Source of the DNA: Bog-159 sp050008575
Lineage (GTDB): Bacteria > Acidobacteriota > Terriglobia > Bryobacterales > Bryobacteraceae
Reading direction: 5' to 3'
Assembly (NCBI GenBank): GCA_050008575.1
Contig: JBEKMJ010000036.1
Coordinates: 10,541 to 74,540 of the forward strand
Length of the DNA stretch: 64,000 nt
Position 1 is the stretch's first letter; the number at the start of each line of letters is the position of its first letter. A program made the translations under genes and the position numbers. The notes under the pieces are model-generated. The model made no database searches, was not told the DNA's origin, and was given only the letters and a program-made list of their open reading frames with translations. Positions 24,199-33,619 of this stretch are shown here, in pieces.

Positions 24199-25788
24199 TT
24201 GCCCCAACGCACACGCTATTTCTTCCCCGGCTTCGTCGCCGCCCTTCTCGTGGCGGCCCTCACCGCGCAAAACGCGCCCAAGAAGCAGCCCGAGCCCATC
24301 CAGGATTACATCCGCAAAATGTGGGGCGTGTTGACGCGGTCGAACCGCAACCTGGCGACTGCCGCCGTGGATCCCAAGTTCAAACCGTTGCCCACCGGCC
24401 GCTGGCCCGTCTATGTCCCCGCCAAAGAGAATGTCCGGCTGATCGAGCAGGCGTTGCGGCGGGACATGGCGCCGGCCGATTTTGAAAAGATCGAGATCCG
24501 CAAGCTTCCCGATAATGCGGCGGCGATCGAGGACCAAGGTCTCCTGTATCTGCCGCACCCCTACGTGGTGCCTGGCGGCCGCTTCAATGAAATGTACGGG
24601 TGGGATAGCTATTTCATCCAACTTGGCCTGCTGCGCGACAACGAGGTTCCGCTAGCCAAGGACATGGCGGACAATTTTCTCTACGAGATCCGCAATTATG
24701 GAAAAATCCTGAACGCCAACCGCACTTATTATCTGACTCGGTCGCAGCCACCGTTCCTGACTCAGATGCTGTTGGGCGTCTATCAGCGGAACAAGGATCG
24801 TAAGTGGCTGGCGGACGCCGTGCCGGCTGTTGAATCCTATTACCGCTTCTGGACTAGCGAGCCCCACCTAACGCCCAATACGGGCTTGTCCCGCTACTAT
24901 GACTTAGGCGACGGGCCGGCGCCCGAGTCGGTTTCCGCCGAGCGCGACGCGCAGGGACTGACGCACTACGACCGCGTGGCGGAGTATTACCGTACGGAGA
25001 AAGTGACCGACTACGAAGTTGGTGAATTCTTCGATACAAAGAGAAACATACTTACCGATCTGTTCTACAAAGGCGACCGCTCGATGCGCGAGTCCGGCTT
25101 CGATCCTTCCAACCGTTTCGGTCCGTTCAGCGTGGACGTGATCCATTACGATCCGGTGTGCCTTAATTCGCTGCTGTACTTGATGGAGAGTCAAACGGCT
25201 GAGATACTCGCGATTCTAGACAACGGCGCAGCGGCGGACACCTGGCGGAAGCGGGCGGCGGATCGCGCGGCCACCATTAACCGCCTTATGTGGGACGCGC
25301 GGGACGGCCTCTATTACGACTACAACTTCGCGCATAAGACGGTGCGCCACTACTCGTTCCTCACTACGTTCTATCCCCTGTGGGCGGGCATTGCGACCAA
25401 GGAGCAGGCGGCCGCCGTGGAGCGGAATGTGGCCAAATTCGAGAAGCCCGGCGGCCTGGCCGACAGCACCTTCGAGAGCGGCAATCAATGGGACCTGCCG
25501 TTCGGCTGGGCGCCGCTGGAGATGATCGCGGTGGAAGGGCTGCGGCGGTACGGCTTCAACGCCGATGCCGACCGCATTTCAGACAAATTCCTATCGTTGG
25601 TGCGCGACGAGTATCTCAAAGTCGGCTTCATCGTGGAGAAGTACGATGTGGTGCGCCGCGGCACTGACAGCAGTAGCATCCGCTTCGGCTACCAGTCGAA
25701 CCAGGCAGGGTTTGGGTGGACCAATGCGGTGTACACGCGGCTGCTGGACGAATTGCCGGCGGAGAAGCAGCGGGCGCTCGGGCAGTGA
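24199..25788 (+). CDS. treA: Trehalase (GH37), periplasmic
   Basis: A 529-residue enzyme of standard length. Both trehalase signatures are intact: PGGRFNEMYGWDSY (about 125-138) and QWDLPFGWAP (about 430-439). The Arg/Asp/Glu catalytic loops between them are present (DLFYKGDRSMRESGFDPSNRF). It cleaves alpha,alpha-trehalose to two glucoses. A signal peptide (YFFPGFVAALLVAALTAQ) indicates a TreA-like periplasmic location. The start is TTG at 24199 without a visible ribosome site but with TATACT just upstream. It is divergent from a GH130 enzyme, so a shared sugar-scavenging role is plausible. Confidence 0.95.
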   Translation: MPQRTRYFFPGFVAALLVAALTAQNAPKKQPEPIQDYIRKMWGVLTRSNRNLATAAVDPKFKPLPTGRWPVYVPAKENVRLIEQALRRDMAPADFEKIEIRKLPDNAAAIEDQGLLYLPHPYVVPGGRFNEMYGWDSYFIQLGLLRDNEVPLAKDMADNFLYEIRNYGKILNANRTYYLTRSQPPFLTQMLLGVYQRNKDRKWLADAVPAVESYYRFWTSEPHLTPNTGLSRYYDLGDGPAPESVSAERDAQGLTHYDRVAEYYRTEKVTDYEVGEFFDTKRNILTDLFYKGDRSMRESGFDPSNRFGPFSVDVIHYDPVCLNSLLYLMESQTAEILAILDNGAAADTWRKRAADRAATINRLMWDARDGLYYDYNFAHKTVRHYSFLTTFYPLWAGIATKEQAAAVERNVAKFEKPGGLADSTFESGNQWDLPFGWAPLEMIAVEGLRRYGFNADADRISDKFLSLVRDEYLKVGFIVEKYDVVRRGTDSSSIRFGYQSNQAGFGWTNAVYTRLLDELPAEKQRALGQ

Positions 25789-25929
25789 GGTATCGCGCGA
25801 TGGTACACCGGGGGTGGCTTCACAGGGATCGAGCGCAGTCGGACGGGCAAGCCTACCACCTCTACTTCGCCCCAGCTTTCGCGCTGAACCACACCGCGCT
25901 CGGCGCATCGCTTCGGGCCGCGGCGATGC

Positions 25930-26040
25930 CGGGGCATCCGTCGCCGTCGGATTTCCCACCACGATATCCAACTTGCCTTCGCGATTCAGATCCGCGATGG
26001 CAATCGAGTACGGCACCCGCTGCCTGCCAACCAGCATGAT
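25930..26040 (-). pseudogene. Relic of an FG-GAP/VCBS-type repeat
   Basis: The minus strand just before the aldo/keto reductase end reads VPYSIAIADLNREGKLDIVVGNP, the calcium-loop pattern (D-x-N-x-x-G-x-x-D) of FG-GAP/VCBS propeller repeats in exported proteins. No start, no other repeats and no signal peptide are present; the text degenerates afterwards. The rest of the 251-base gap (25789-26039) holds nothing else I can identify. Confidence 0.5.
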
Positions 26041-26987
26041 TAATAAACCCCGCTCTCGATCTCCTGCACTTCTTCCGCACTCAGCCGGAAGTCCGCGGCG
26101 CCGATCACGCCTGCCACCTGCTTGGCCGACCGCATTCCCACAATCGCCGCCGTCACCGCCGGATGCCGTAGGGTCCACGCAATGGCCACTTCGCCCGGCG
26201 CGCGGCCGTGGCGCCGGCCGATCGCGCGCAGCAATTCGGCCAACTCCAGATTGCGCGTGAGCCGCGGCTCCTGGAAATGCGGCGTGCGCTGGCGAAAGTC
26301 GTCGGCCGGCATGGCGGCGATGCGCTCGCGTGTCATGGCGCCCGACAGCAGTCCCGATTTCATCGGCGAATACACGATCGCGCCGATTCCGTTCGCCTGC
26401 GTGTACGGCAGAACCCCCTCTTCGATTTCCCGCGAGAGGATCGAGTAAGGCGGCTGCAGCGACGTGATGGGCGCGATGGCTTGTGCACGGCGCAGTTGGT
26501 CGACGTTGAAATTGGATACGCCGATCCACCGCACTTTGCCCTCGCGCTGAAGCTGCGCCATCGCCGTCCAGCCTTCCTCGATATCCTCTTCGGGCTCGGG
26601 CCAGTGAATCTGATACAGGTCGATGACGTCCAGTTGCAGGCGGCGCAGGCTGGTTTCTACTTCACGGCGGATGGAGTCGGCCTTGAGGCTTTTGCCGATT
26701 TCGCGGCGTTCGTTCCATACGCGCTCGCACTTGGTGAACACGAACGGTCTCTGGGAGCGGCCCTTCAGCGCGCGCGCCACCACTTCTTCGGAATGGCCCA
26801 GTCCGTATACGGCGGCCGTGTCGATCCAGTTCAGCCCCGCGTCCAGCGCGGCGTGGATGGCCGCTACCGATTCGTCGTCGTCCTGCGGTCCCCAGGCGAA
26901 AGCCCAACCCCCGCCGCCCATGGCCCACGCGCCGATGCCAATGGCCGTGAGGTGCATGTCGCTGTTGCCTAATTGCTTGGTTTGCAT
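26040..26987 (-). CDS. Aldo/keto reductase
   Basis: A 315-residue TIM-barrel NADPH-dependent reductase. The catalytic tetrad is visible: Asp and Tyr in WIDTAAVYGLGHSEE, Lys in FVFTKCE, and His in YQIHWPEP. The C-terminal coenzyme site holds IVGMRSAKQV. It reduces small aldehydes or ketones; the substrate is unknown. It ends in the same place where an FG-GAP relic starts on the same strand. The gap to the convergent-side gene is short and no operon is evident. A TATTATA-like sequence lies about 15 bases upstream of the start. Confidence 0.93.
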   Translation of the reverse strand: MQTKQLGNSDMHLTAIGIGAWAMGGGGWAFAWGPQDDDESVAAIHAALDAGLNWIDTAAVYGLGHSEEVVARALKGRSQRPFVFTKCERVWNERREIGKSLKADSIRREVETSLRRLQLDVIDLYQIHWPEPEEDIEEGWTAMAQLQREGKVRWIGVSNFNVDQLRRAQAIAPITSLQPPYSILSREIEEGVLPYTQANGIGAIVYSPMKSGLLSGAMTRERIAAMPADDFRQRTPHFQEPRLTRNLELAELLRAIGRRHGRAPGEVAIAWTLRHPAVTAAIVGMRSAKQVAGVIGAADFRLSAEEVQEIESGVY

Positions 26988-27052
26988 GTCCGCTTTCTAT
27001 AATAGCGAAGGCCAGTCTGGCGGAACTGAGCCGCTACCGTCGGGAAGCGGTC

Positions 27053-30000
27053 CTATTGAACTGTGATGGAAACCCCGGTTTGCGTCTGCACGCCGCCGAT
27101 CGCCGCCACCACCGGGGCATCGCCCGATGGCAGACTCGGCACGGTCACGTCGAACTGGTAGAGTCCGGATTCGGTCAGCCCGGCAAAGATCGCATTCGCC
27201 GCCACACCTCCGATGGTAATCTGCACGGAATTCGTGGGCAGCGGCACCGCGGCAACGACAAGTTGGCCGGTTGGGGTCGCCGGATCCGTGGGGCCGAATC
27301 CCGTGCCGTACAGCAAGACGACTTCGCCCGGCTGTGCCGGCGTGGTGGTAACTCCCCCGATCAGCCCCGGCGCGCCCACATAGGTGTAGTTCGAATTATG
27401 CAGCGCCGCCACATACTTGCCGTTGTCAAAGGTGAACCACGATGGCGCATACGGTTGCTTTTGCGTCGTGAAGCTGTTGCTCTGCTGTCCAGCCGCCTTC
27501 ACCTGGACCTGGACCGGGCCGGTGGCCGCGTCGTCCGGAGCCAGCACGTTGATTTGCGTCGGGCTGATGTATTCGACGTATGCCGGAATGCCGTCGATCG
27601 TTACTGACACGCCATCGAGCGAGGTCGGCAGCAGGCCGTTTACGAAGTCGCTGCCGCTCCAGGTCTGGGTGCTGGCGGACAGGTTCGTGCCGAAGATGGA
27701 AACCCATGTGGCCGACGCAAACCCGGATTGAAAGCTTCCTGCGTTCGTCACGCCCGCGATATTCCCGGCCGGCTGCGTGCCTGAAACCACCATCGTCACC
27801 GCCACGGTGGCAGGACTGCCGGCCGCCCCGGCCGCGGTAATCTGCACGTTGCCCGTATAGCTTCCGGCCGCCAGGTTGGCGGGGTTGGCGGATACCGAAA
27901 GGGTGGCCGGCGCGCTGCCGGACGCGGCGGACAGGCTGGCCCAGAATACGGTAGACGAGGCAGTCCAGGACAGCGTGCCCGAGCCGGTGTTGGCGATCGC
28001 GATGCTTTGCGCGGCCGGCGCAGCGCCGCCCACGGTGTAGTTGAATGTCAACGACTGTGGAGTGGCCGCCAGCGCCGGCATCACCACCGCCGCGGTCACC
28101 GTCAGCGTCACGCCGATCAATAGCGGGCTGTTGGATGCGCCCGAGTCGGTTATCGTAACCGTCCCGTTATAGGTTCCCGCGCTCAACGACGCGGGCGAGA
28201 CGGACACGGAAAGGGTGGAAGGCGCGGTACCCGATGCCACCGACAGCGTGAGCCAGGAGTCGCTGGCCGTGGCAGTCCACGCCAGCGTGCCGGTCCCACT
28301 GTTGGCGATCTGGATGGATTGCGCCGCGGGTGCCGTGGCACCCACCGTGTAGGCGAATTGCAGGCTCGATGGCGTCCCGGCGAGGACCGCCGTCGGCACC
28401 GCCGCCATGATGGTGATGGCATCGGTTCCCGGCACCGCGACCACTTGGATGGTAATCAATCCGGTCATGGACGCGGGCAGAGTCGCGGTAATCGCCGTAT
28501 TGCTCCACGACAATATTTGCAGGGCCGTTTGCGTGCCGGTGCTCACCGGAGTGGCGAGCACCTGGCAACTGGCGCACTGCGTCTGGAAGTCGGTGCCGGT
28601 GATGGTGATGGTGGAACCCGAACTGACGGTCCATCCGGGCGCGCTGTGCGGGGTAACGTCGAAAATGGCGGTAAGGAGCTTACAGCGCGCCGCCGAGAAG
28701 TAGCCCAAAGCCTCCGCGAGCGAGCCGCAGTTGATGGTGCCCAACGACGTACTGGTCGCCTGGTAGTCGCCCGTACCGTTTACGAAGTCGGTGTAATAAA
28801 CAACGTCCGAATCGCCGCCGTTCGTCAGCGCAACATTTCCCCACGCGGCGGCGGTTAGGTCCGTGGCGTAGGCGCCGGTCTGATCCTCCAGGGCAAAGAA
28901 CATCCCGCCGTAGGTGGATAAATTGGCGTCGTTCGCCGCCGCCACTCCGGTGGACTGCCAATCCGAAGTGCCACTCAGGAAGGAGCGCACAATGACCCCG
29001 GTTTCCTGAGTGTCGTCGGTTACGTTGGCAATTCCCGCGGCATCGCAGTCGAATGTGCCGAAGATGGTGTTGGTGAAAACGGATGGATCCACGTGACAGT
29101 AAGGGACAACTTGGGTCGGGGTGGAGGTCAGCAAAGCAAAGCCCAGCGCGGCGCTGGTTTCCGAGACCAGGCCATCGCTGGCGTTGTTGAGTTGGGTAGT
29201 CGCCGACAAGGTTGCCAGGTAGGGGCCGGCGTTGCCGATGACGGCCAGCGCGTTCACGCCGCGGAGATCGTCGCCGCGCTGGTTCCAGGTTGCCAGGTTC
29301 CACAGAAGTGAACTGCCCGGGATCAATTCGGCGTCCTGTGTCCCGGGCGAAGCGGAAAGGGTGGTCGCATAGTTGCCGGCTACGAACGACCCGAAATTCG
29401 GCGTGGCGATCAGGATCAAGTCGCGCACCAGGGGGGTCGTTGGCGGCGCGGCTGTGTCGTCGGTTTGCAGCCCAGCCAGATACGCGCGGGCGATCAGCCC
29501 TCCCATGCTGAATGCCACCAGGTCAATCTGCGGCACTTGATCGCCGTTGGCGTATTGAATGGAATTCAGATAGGTGCCTAGATCGCCGCCCAGCACTTCA
29601 ATGGTCTGGTTAGCGTCTTCTACGCAGTTATCGAAGAAATACACCACCGGAACTCCGTCGGACACCAGGTACTCGGCAAGATTTCCGAAGGTATCCGCCG
29701 AGCTGGACGACACCGGACAGGTGCCCGTGAAGCCGGTTTCCCATCCGTTCAGCAATACCACGGGAGGGCGTGAGGAACCGGTCGGCACCGATTGCCTGGG
29801 CTTCACATCGATCGTCAAAGTAATGACGCGCTGCTCGCCCGTCGCGCTGATGGCTGACAGGGTGGCGGTATAATCGCCGGGCTTAGTCCGCGCGGGCGCG
29901 GCCAAGAGCACCCGGTCGCGCGCGCGGTTCGGCCCGGCAACCAGGGCGGTCGGCGCGCCGGGCATGTCGCCGTTGATGGTCACGCGCAGGCTCTTGGCTT

Positions 30001-30202
30001 GCAGCAGGAAGTCGAGTGAATCGGGCGGCACGGCAATCTGTACGGATTCGCCCATTCGCATCTCGTAGCGGCTCTGCTGGACTTCCAGCGGATGGACAGG
30101 CTGTATCGGGCCCGCCGCGCAGACAGCGCGGCAGAGCAGGAGGGCAACAACGGCGGCACGTAGCGAAACCTTCGAAATAGCGTCCAAGAAATAAAGACGC
30201 AC
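27053..30202 (-). CDS. Large secreted lipase-like protein with IPT, BACON-like and TIGR03437 domains
   Basis: A 1049-residue exported protein. After a signal peptide and a beta domain (to about 145), an alpha/beta-hydrolase region spans about 150-500: PVVLLNGWE, DLVAFSMGGLIARAYL (nucleophile elbow AFSMG, with Ala in the first Gly position) and LIATPNFGS. It resembles triacylglycerol-lipase/PGAP1-type folds. Next comes an IPT/TIG-like segment, two near-identical 95-residue BACON-like repeats (SLQFAYTVGA / SLTFNYTVGG, then WLTLSVASGTAP), and a C-terminal acidobacterial TIGR03437 domain (GVTNAGSF, ISPTQINVLAPDD, VLLYGTGFGPT). The layout suggests a cell-surface or secreted esterase carried by Ig-like modules. 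Confidence 0.8.
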   Translation of the reverse strand: MRLYFLDAISKVSLRAAVVALLLCRAVCAAGPIQPVHPLEVQQSRYEMRMGESVQIAVPPDSLDFLLQAKSLRVTINGDMPGAPTALVAGPNRARDRVLLAAPARTKPGDYTATLSAISATGEQRVITLTIDVKPRQSVPTGSSRPPVVLLNGWETGFTGTCPVSSSSADTFGNLAEYLVSDGVPVVYFFDNCVEDANQTIEVLGGDLGTYLNSIQYANGDQVPQIDLVAFSMGGLIARAYLAGLQTDDTAAPPTTPLVRDLILIATPNFGSFVAGNYATTLSASPGTQDAELIPGSSLLWNLATWNQRGDDLRGVNALAVIGNAGPYLATLSATTQLNNASDGLVSETSAALGFALLTSTPTQVVPYCHVDPSVFTNTIFGTFDCDAAGIANVTDDTQETGVIVRSFLSGTSDWQSTGVAAANDANLSTYGGMFFALEDQTGAYATDLTAAAWGNVALTNGGDSDVVYYTDFVNGTGDYQATSTSLGTINCGSLAEALGYFSAARCKLLTAIFDVTPHSAPGWTVSSGSTITITGTDFQTQCASCQVLATPVSTGTQTALQILSWSNTAITATLPASMTGLITIQVVAVPGTDAITIMAAVPTAVLAGTPSSLQFAYTVGATAPAAQSIQIANSGTGTLAWTATASDSWLTLSVASGTAPSTLSVSVSPASLSAGTYNGTVTITDSGASNSPLLIGVTLTVTAAVVMPALAATPQSLTFNYTVGGAAPAAQSIAIANTGSGTLSWTASSTVFWASLSAASGSAPATLSVSANPANLAAGSYTGNVQITAAGAAGSPATVAVTMVVSGTQPAGNIAGVTNAGSFQSGFASATWVSIFGTNLSASTQTWSGSDFVNGLLPTSLDGVSVTIDGIPAYVEYISPTQINVLAPDDAATGPVQVQVKAAGQQSNSFTTQKQPYAPSWFTFDNGKYVAALHNSNYTYVGAPGLIGGVTTTPAQPGEVVLLYGTGFGPTDPATPTGQLVVAAVPLPTNSVQITIGGVAANAIFAGLTESGLYQFDVTVPSLPSGDAPVVAAIGGVQTQTGVSITVQ

Positions 30203-30241
30203 GGCGATCCCAAAGCGCGCAGAACTTTGGTCTTAACCCAT

Positions 30242-30284
30242 GGAGGGCGGGCAATTCTGCCCGCAGCCGGCTTTTGGCCGGCTT
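30242..30284 (+). repeat. Family B double-hairpin repeat
   Basis: Third copy of the 42-base unit (GGAGGGCGGGC, AATTCTGCCCGC, AGCCGGCTTTTGGCCGGCT), between two divergent genes, so it is not confined to 3' ends. Confidence 0.8.
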
Positions 30285-30336
30285 CGACAGGCTAAAGCCT
30301 GTCCCACCAAGAGCAGCCTGCCCCACTGGATGCCGG
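30285..30336 (+). repeat. Partial family A element joined to a family B copy
   Basis: Directly after the family B copy: ACAGGCTAAAGCCTGT hairpin, then TCCCACC, then CAGCCTGCCCCACT, the typical family A end. The 5' boundary of family A is missing, so the two families are fused here. Confidence 0.6.
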
Positions 30337-30342
30337 CCGCGC

Positions 30343-30348
30343 GATACT
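30343..30348 (+). promoter_or_regulatory. -10-like hexamer GATACT, 7 bases before start codon
   Basis: Adjacent to the ATG of the tricorn-like peptidase. The GGAG within the 7-base spacer is too close to act as a normal ribosome site for this ATG (3 bases). Confidence 0.35.
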
Positions 30349-30355
30349 GGAGTTT

Positions 30356-33300
30356 ATGTACCGAACCCTATGCGCGCTTCTCCTTTTGACGCCCATCGTC
30401 GGCGCCCAGACCGGACATCTGCTATTGCGGAAACCGGCACTGAGCCGGACCCAGATTGTGTTTACCTACGCCGGCGATCTTTGGACCGTGCCCCGCGACG
30501 GCGGTGAAGCCAAGCGGCTTACTACGGCGCCGGGAGTGGAAACCGACGCCGTGTTTTCGCCGGATGGATCGCTGATCGCCTTCACCGGCGAGTACGACGG
30601 CAACGTGGACGTCTTCGTGATGTCCGCATCTGGCGGCGTGCCGCGGCGGCTCACCTATCATCCGGGACAGGACGCAGCGGTGGGCTGGACGCCGGACGGC
30701 AAGCGAGTGTTGTTCGTCTCTTCGCGCGCCATTCCTAACGATGGCGCCCGGTTATACACGATGCCGGCGGAAGGCGGCGGACTGCCTGACGAACTGCCGC
30801 TGCCTATCGCACTGGAGGGATCGTATTCCGCCGACGGCTCGCACCTGGCATACGTCCCGCTGTTTCAGTGGCAGGAGGCGTGGAAGCGCTATCGCGGTGG
30901 ACAAACGCGCAAGATCTGGATCGCTAACCTGGCGGATTCCAGCATCGTGAAGATCCCCAGGGATAATTCCAACGACTTCAACCCCATGTGGGTCGGCGAC
31001 CGCATCTACTTTCTCTCCGACCGGGAAGGCCCGGTCACGTTGTTCTATTACGACACCAAAACCAGCAAAGTGACACGCGCCATCGCCAATCGCGGGCTGG
31101 ACTTCAAGTCGGCTGCCGCGGGGCCGGGGGCGATCGTTTACGAGCAGTTCGGCGAGTTGCACCTGTACGACCTGAAAACCGGGCAGGCCAAGGCCGTGGC
31201 CGTGACGCTGGCGGGCGATATGCCGGAACTGCGGCCGCATTATGTGAATGTGGCCAAGCGGCTGCGCAATGCCGATGTCTCGCCGAATGGCTTGCGCGCG
31301 GTGTTCGAGGCGCGCGGCGAGATCCTGACGGTGCCGGCGGACAAAGGCGATGCCCGCAACCTGACGAACAGCACTACGGTGATGGAGCGCGAGCCTGTCT
31401 GGTCGCCCGACGGACAGAGCATCGCTTATTTTTCGGATGAATCGGGCGACTACGCGCTGCATATACGCAATCAGGACGGCACGGGTGAGGCTGCCAAGAT
31501 ACCGTTGGGCAAGGCGTTTTACACTACGCCGCGCTGGTCGCCGGACAACAAGAAGATCGCCTACCTGGACAACCACGGTCGCCTCTTTTATCTGGATCTG
31601 ACGGCGAAAAAGCCGGTGCTGGTGGATACCGACTACTATCCGGGCAACGGCCTGGCCGCCGTGTGGTCGCCGGACAGCCAGTGGCTGGCTTACGCGAAGT
31701 CGCTGAAAAGCCACATGGCGGCGATTGATCTCTACTCGCTGGCTGAAAGCAAAAGCACGCAGGTCACCGACGGCATGAGCGACGCCGAGAATCCGGTATT
31801 CGATAAGAACGGCAAGTACCTATACTTTACCGCCAGCACCAATGCCGGCCCGGCCATGGAGGAGGACATCCAAAGAGTGGCGCGGCAGGTGACCGCAAGC
31901 GTCTATCTAGTCGTGCTGGCCAAGAGCGATGCGTCTCCGCTGGCGCCCGAGAGCGACGACGAAAAGAAGAAGGACGATTCCAAGAAAGAAGACGCTAAAA
32001 AAGACGACAAGGACAAGAGTGCCGAAAAGGCCGCCGAAAAGGTCGACGTAAAGGTCGATCTTGAAAAAATCGGCCAACGCATTCTGGCATTGCCGATGCC
32101 GCAAGTCCGCTACGAAGCGCTGGAAGCGGGCAAAGCGGGAGTTGTATACGCAATCGAAAGGGGACCGCGGATACCGGATTCGCCGTCCCTCTTCACGGTC
32201 CACCGCTTCGATTTGAGCAAACGGAAGACGGACGTAGTGATCGGCGGCGTCAAATATTTCCAGGTTTCGTTCACGGGCGAGAAGATGCTGTATCAACAGG
32301 ACGACAAGTGGACCATAGCCGAACCTCCGCCCATGCCCGATGCGGCCGACGGACCGCCGCCCAAACCCGGAAACGAAAAGGCGCTCAAGACCCAGGATCT
32401 GGAAGTGCGGGCCGATCCGCCCGCCGAGTGGAAGCAGATGTTCCATGAAGTCTGGCGCATCGAGCGCGAGTTCTTCTACGATCCGCACTATCACGGGCTC
32501 GATCTGCAGTCCGCCGAAGAACGCTACGGCGTGTATCTGGACGGCTTGGCATCGCGCGACGATCTGAACTACCTGTTCACGGAGATGCTGGGCAACCTAA
32601 CGGTAGGCCACATGTTTCTGGGCGGCGGCGACCATCCGGAAGTGAAGCATGTACGCACCGGGCTGCTGGGGGCGGACTACAAGATCGAGAACGGGCGCTA
32701 CCGCTTCGCGCACGTTTACGACGGCGAGAACTGGAATCCCGAGCTGAAGGCACCGCTGACGCAACCGGGGGTAAACGTAACGGCGGGCGAATATCTGCTG
32801 GCGGTGAACGGCCGCGAAGTGCGCGCTGCCGACAACGTGTATGGTTTCTTCGAAGCGGCCAGCGGGAAAACCACGCTGCTGAAAGTGGGACCGGATCCTT
32901 CTGGAGCGAATGCGCGTGAAGTGAAGGTGGTGCCGGTGGACAATGAGTCCGGGCTGCGGCACCTGGAGTGGATCGAAGGGAACCGCCGCAAGGTGGATCA
33001 GGCGACTGGAGGGCGGGTGGCATACGTCTACATGCCGGATACGGGATTTGGCGGGTACACCAGTTTCACGCGCTACTTTTTTGCGCAGGTGGGCAAGGAC
33101 GCAGCGATCATTGACGAACGCTTCAATCATGGCGGAGCGTTGGCCACCGATATCATCGAGTATCTGCAGCGCAAGTTGATGAGCGTGGCAACGGCGCGCG
33201 ACGGGGCGGACTTCCTGCAGCCGCAGGGCGCGATTTTCGGACCGAAGGTGATGATCGTCAATGAATTCGCGGGTTCCGGCGGCGACGCCATGCCGTGGTA

Positions 33301-33616
33301 CTTCCGTCGCGCGAACGTGGGCAAGCTGATCGGCGAGCGCACCTGGGGCGGCCTGGTCGGGCTGAACGGATATCCCGAGTTGATGGACGGCGGCGTGGTC
33401 ATGGCGCCCAGCGTGGCCATTTGGAATCCCAACGGAACGATGGATGTGGAGAACCACGGCATCGCGCCGGACATCGAAGTGCCGCAGGATCCGGCGGCGG
33501 TGCGGCAGGGGCACGATCCGCAGTTGGAGAAGGCCATCGAGGTGGTGATGGAGGAACTGCGCAACAATCCACCTCCTGCGTTGAAGCGGCCGGTGTTTCC
33601 CGATTATCAGAAATAG
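30356..33616 (+). CDS. Tricorn-like S41 peptidase, exported
   Basis: A 1086-residue protease. A signal peptide (LCALLLLTPIVGAQ) is followed by two propeller regions with PD40 repeats (AVFSPDGSLIAFTGEYDG, PVWSPDGQSIAYFSDESGDY), a Lys/Asp/Glu-rich spacer near 538-570, a tricorn C1-like helical domain (VWRIEREFFYDPHYHGLD), a PDZ domain (about 785-860) and an S41 catalytic domain. The nucleophile is Ser974 in NEFAGSGGDAMPWYF; the family's Glu/Asp-His partners lie in ERTWGG and the C1 region. Tricorn homologues degrade oligopeptides; the signal makes this one periplasmic or surface-linked. Confidence 0.92.
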   Translation: MYRTLCALLLLTPIVGAQTGHLLLRKPALSRTQIVFTYAGDLWTVPRDGGEAKRLTTAPGVETDAVFSPDGSLIAFTGEYDGNVDVFVMSASGGVPRRLTYHPGQDAAVGWTPDGKRVLFVSSRAIPNDGARLYTMPAEGGGLPDELPLPIALEGSYSADGSHLAYVPLFQWQEAWKRYRGGQTRKIWIANLADSSIVKIPRDNSNDFNPMWVGDRIYFLSDREGPVTLFYYDTKTSKVTRAIANRGLDFKSAAAGPGAIVYEQFGELHLYDLKTGQAKAVAVTLAGDMPELRPHYVNVAKRLRNADVSPNGLRAVFEARGEILTVPADKGDARNLTNSTTVMEREPVWSPDGQSIAYFSDESGDYALHIRNQDGTGEAAKIPLGKAFYTTPRWSPDNKKIAYLDNHGRLFYLDLTAKKPVLVDTDYYPGNGLAAVWSPDSQWLAYAKSLKSHMAAIDLYSLAESKSTQVTDGMSDAENPVFDKNGKYLYFTASTNAGPAMEEDIQRVARQVTASVYLVVLAKSDASPLAPESDDEKKKDDSKKEDAKKDDKDKSAEKAAEKVDVKVDLEKIGQRILALPMPQVRYEALEAGKAGVVYAIERGPRIPDSPSLFTVHRFDLSKRKTDVVIGGVKYFQVSFTGEKMLYQQDDKWTIAEPPPMPDAADGPPPKPGNEKALKTQDLEVRADPPAEWKQMFHEVWRIEREFFYDPHYHGLDLQSAEERYGVYLDGLASRDDLNYLFTEMLGNLTVGHMFLGGGDHPEVKHVRTGLLGADYKIENGRYRFAHVYDGENWNPELKAPLTQPGVNVTAGEYLLAVNGREVRAADNVYGFFEAASGKTTLLKVGPDPSGANAREVKVVPVDNESGLRHLEWIEGNRRKVDQATGGRVAYVYMPDTGFGGYTSFTRYFFAQVGKDAAIIDERFNHGGALATDIIEYLQRKLMSVATARDGADFLQPQGAIFGPKVMIVNEFAGSGGDAMPWYFRRANVGKLIGERTWGGLVGLNGYPELMDGGVVMAPSVAIWNPNGTMDVENHGIAPDIEVPQDPAAVRQGHDPQLEKAIEVVMEELRNNPPPALKRPVFPDYQK

Positions 33617-33619
33617 GTG

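Noticed and set aside
25591..26529. A 312-codon minus-strand frame spanning the reductase, the FG-GAP relic and the trehalase end
   Set aside because: Only the short FG-GAP part is meaningful; the rest is out of frame with real genes on both sides.
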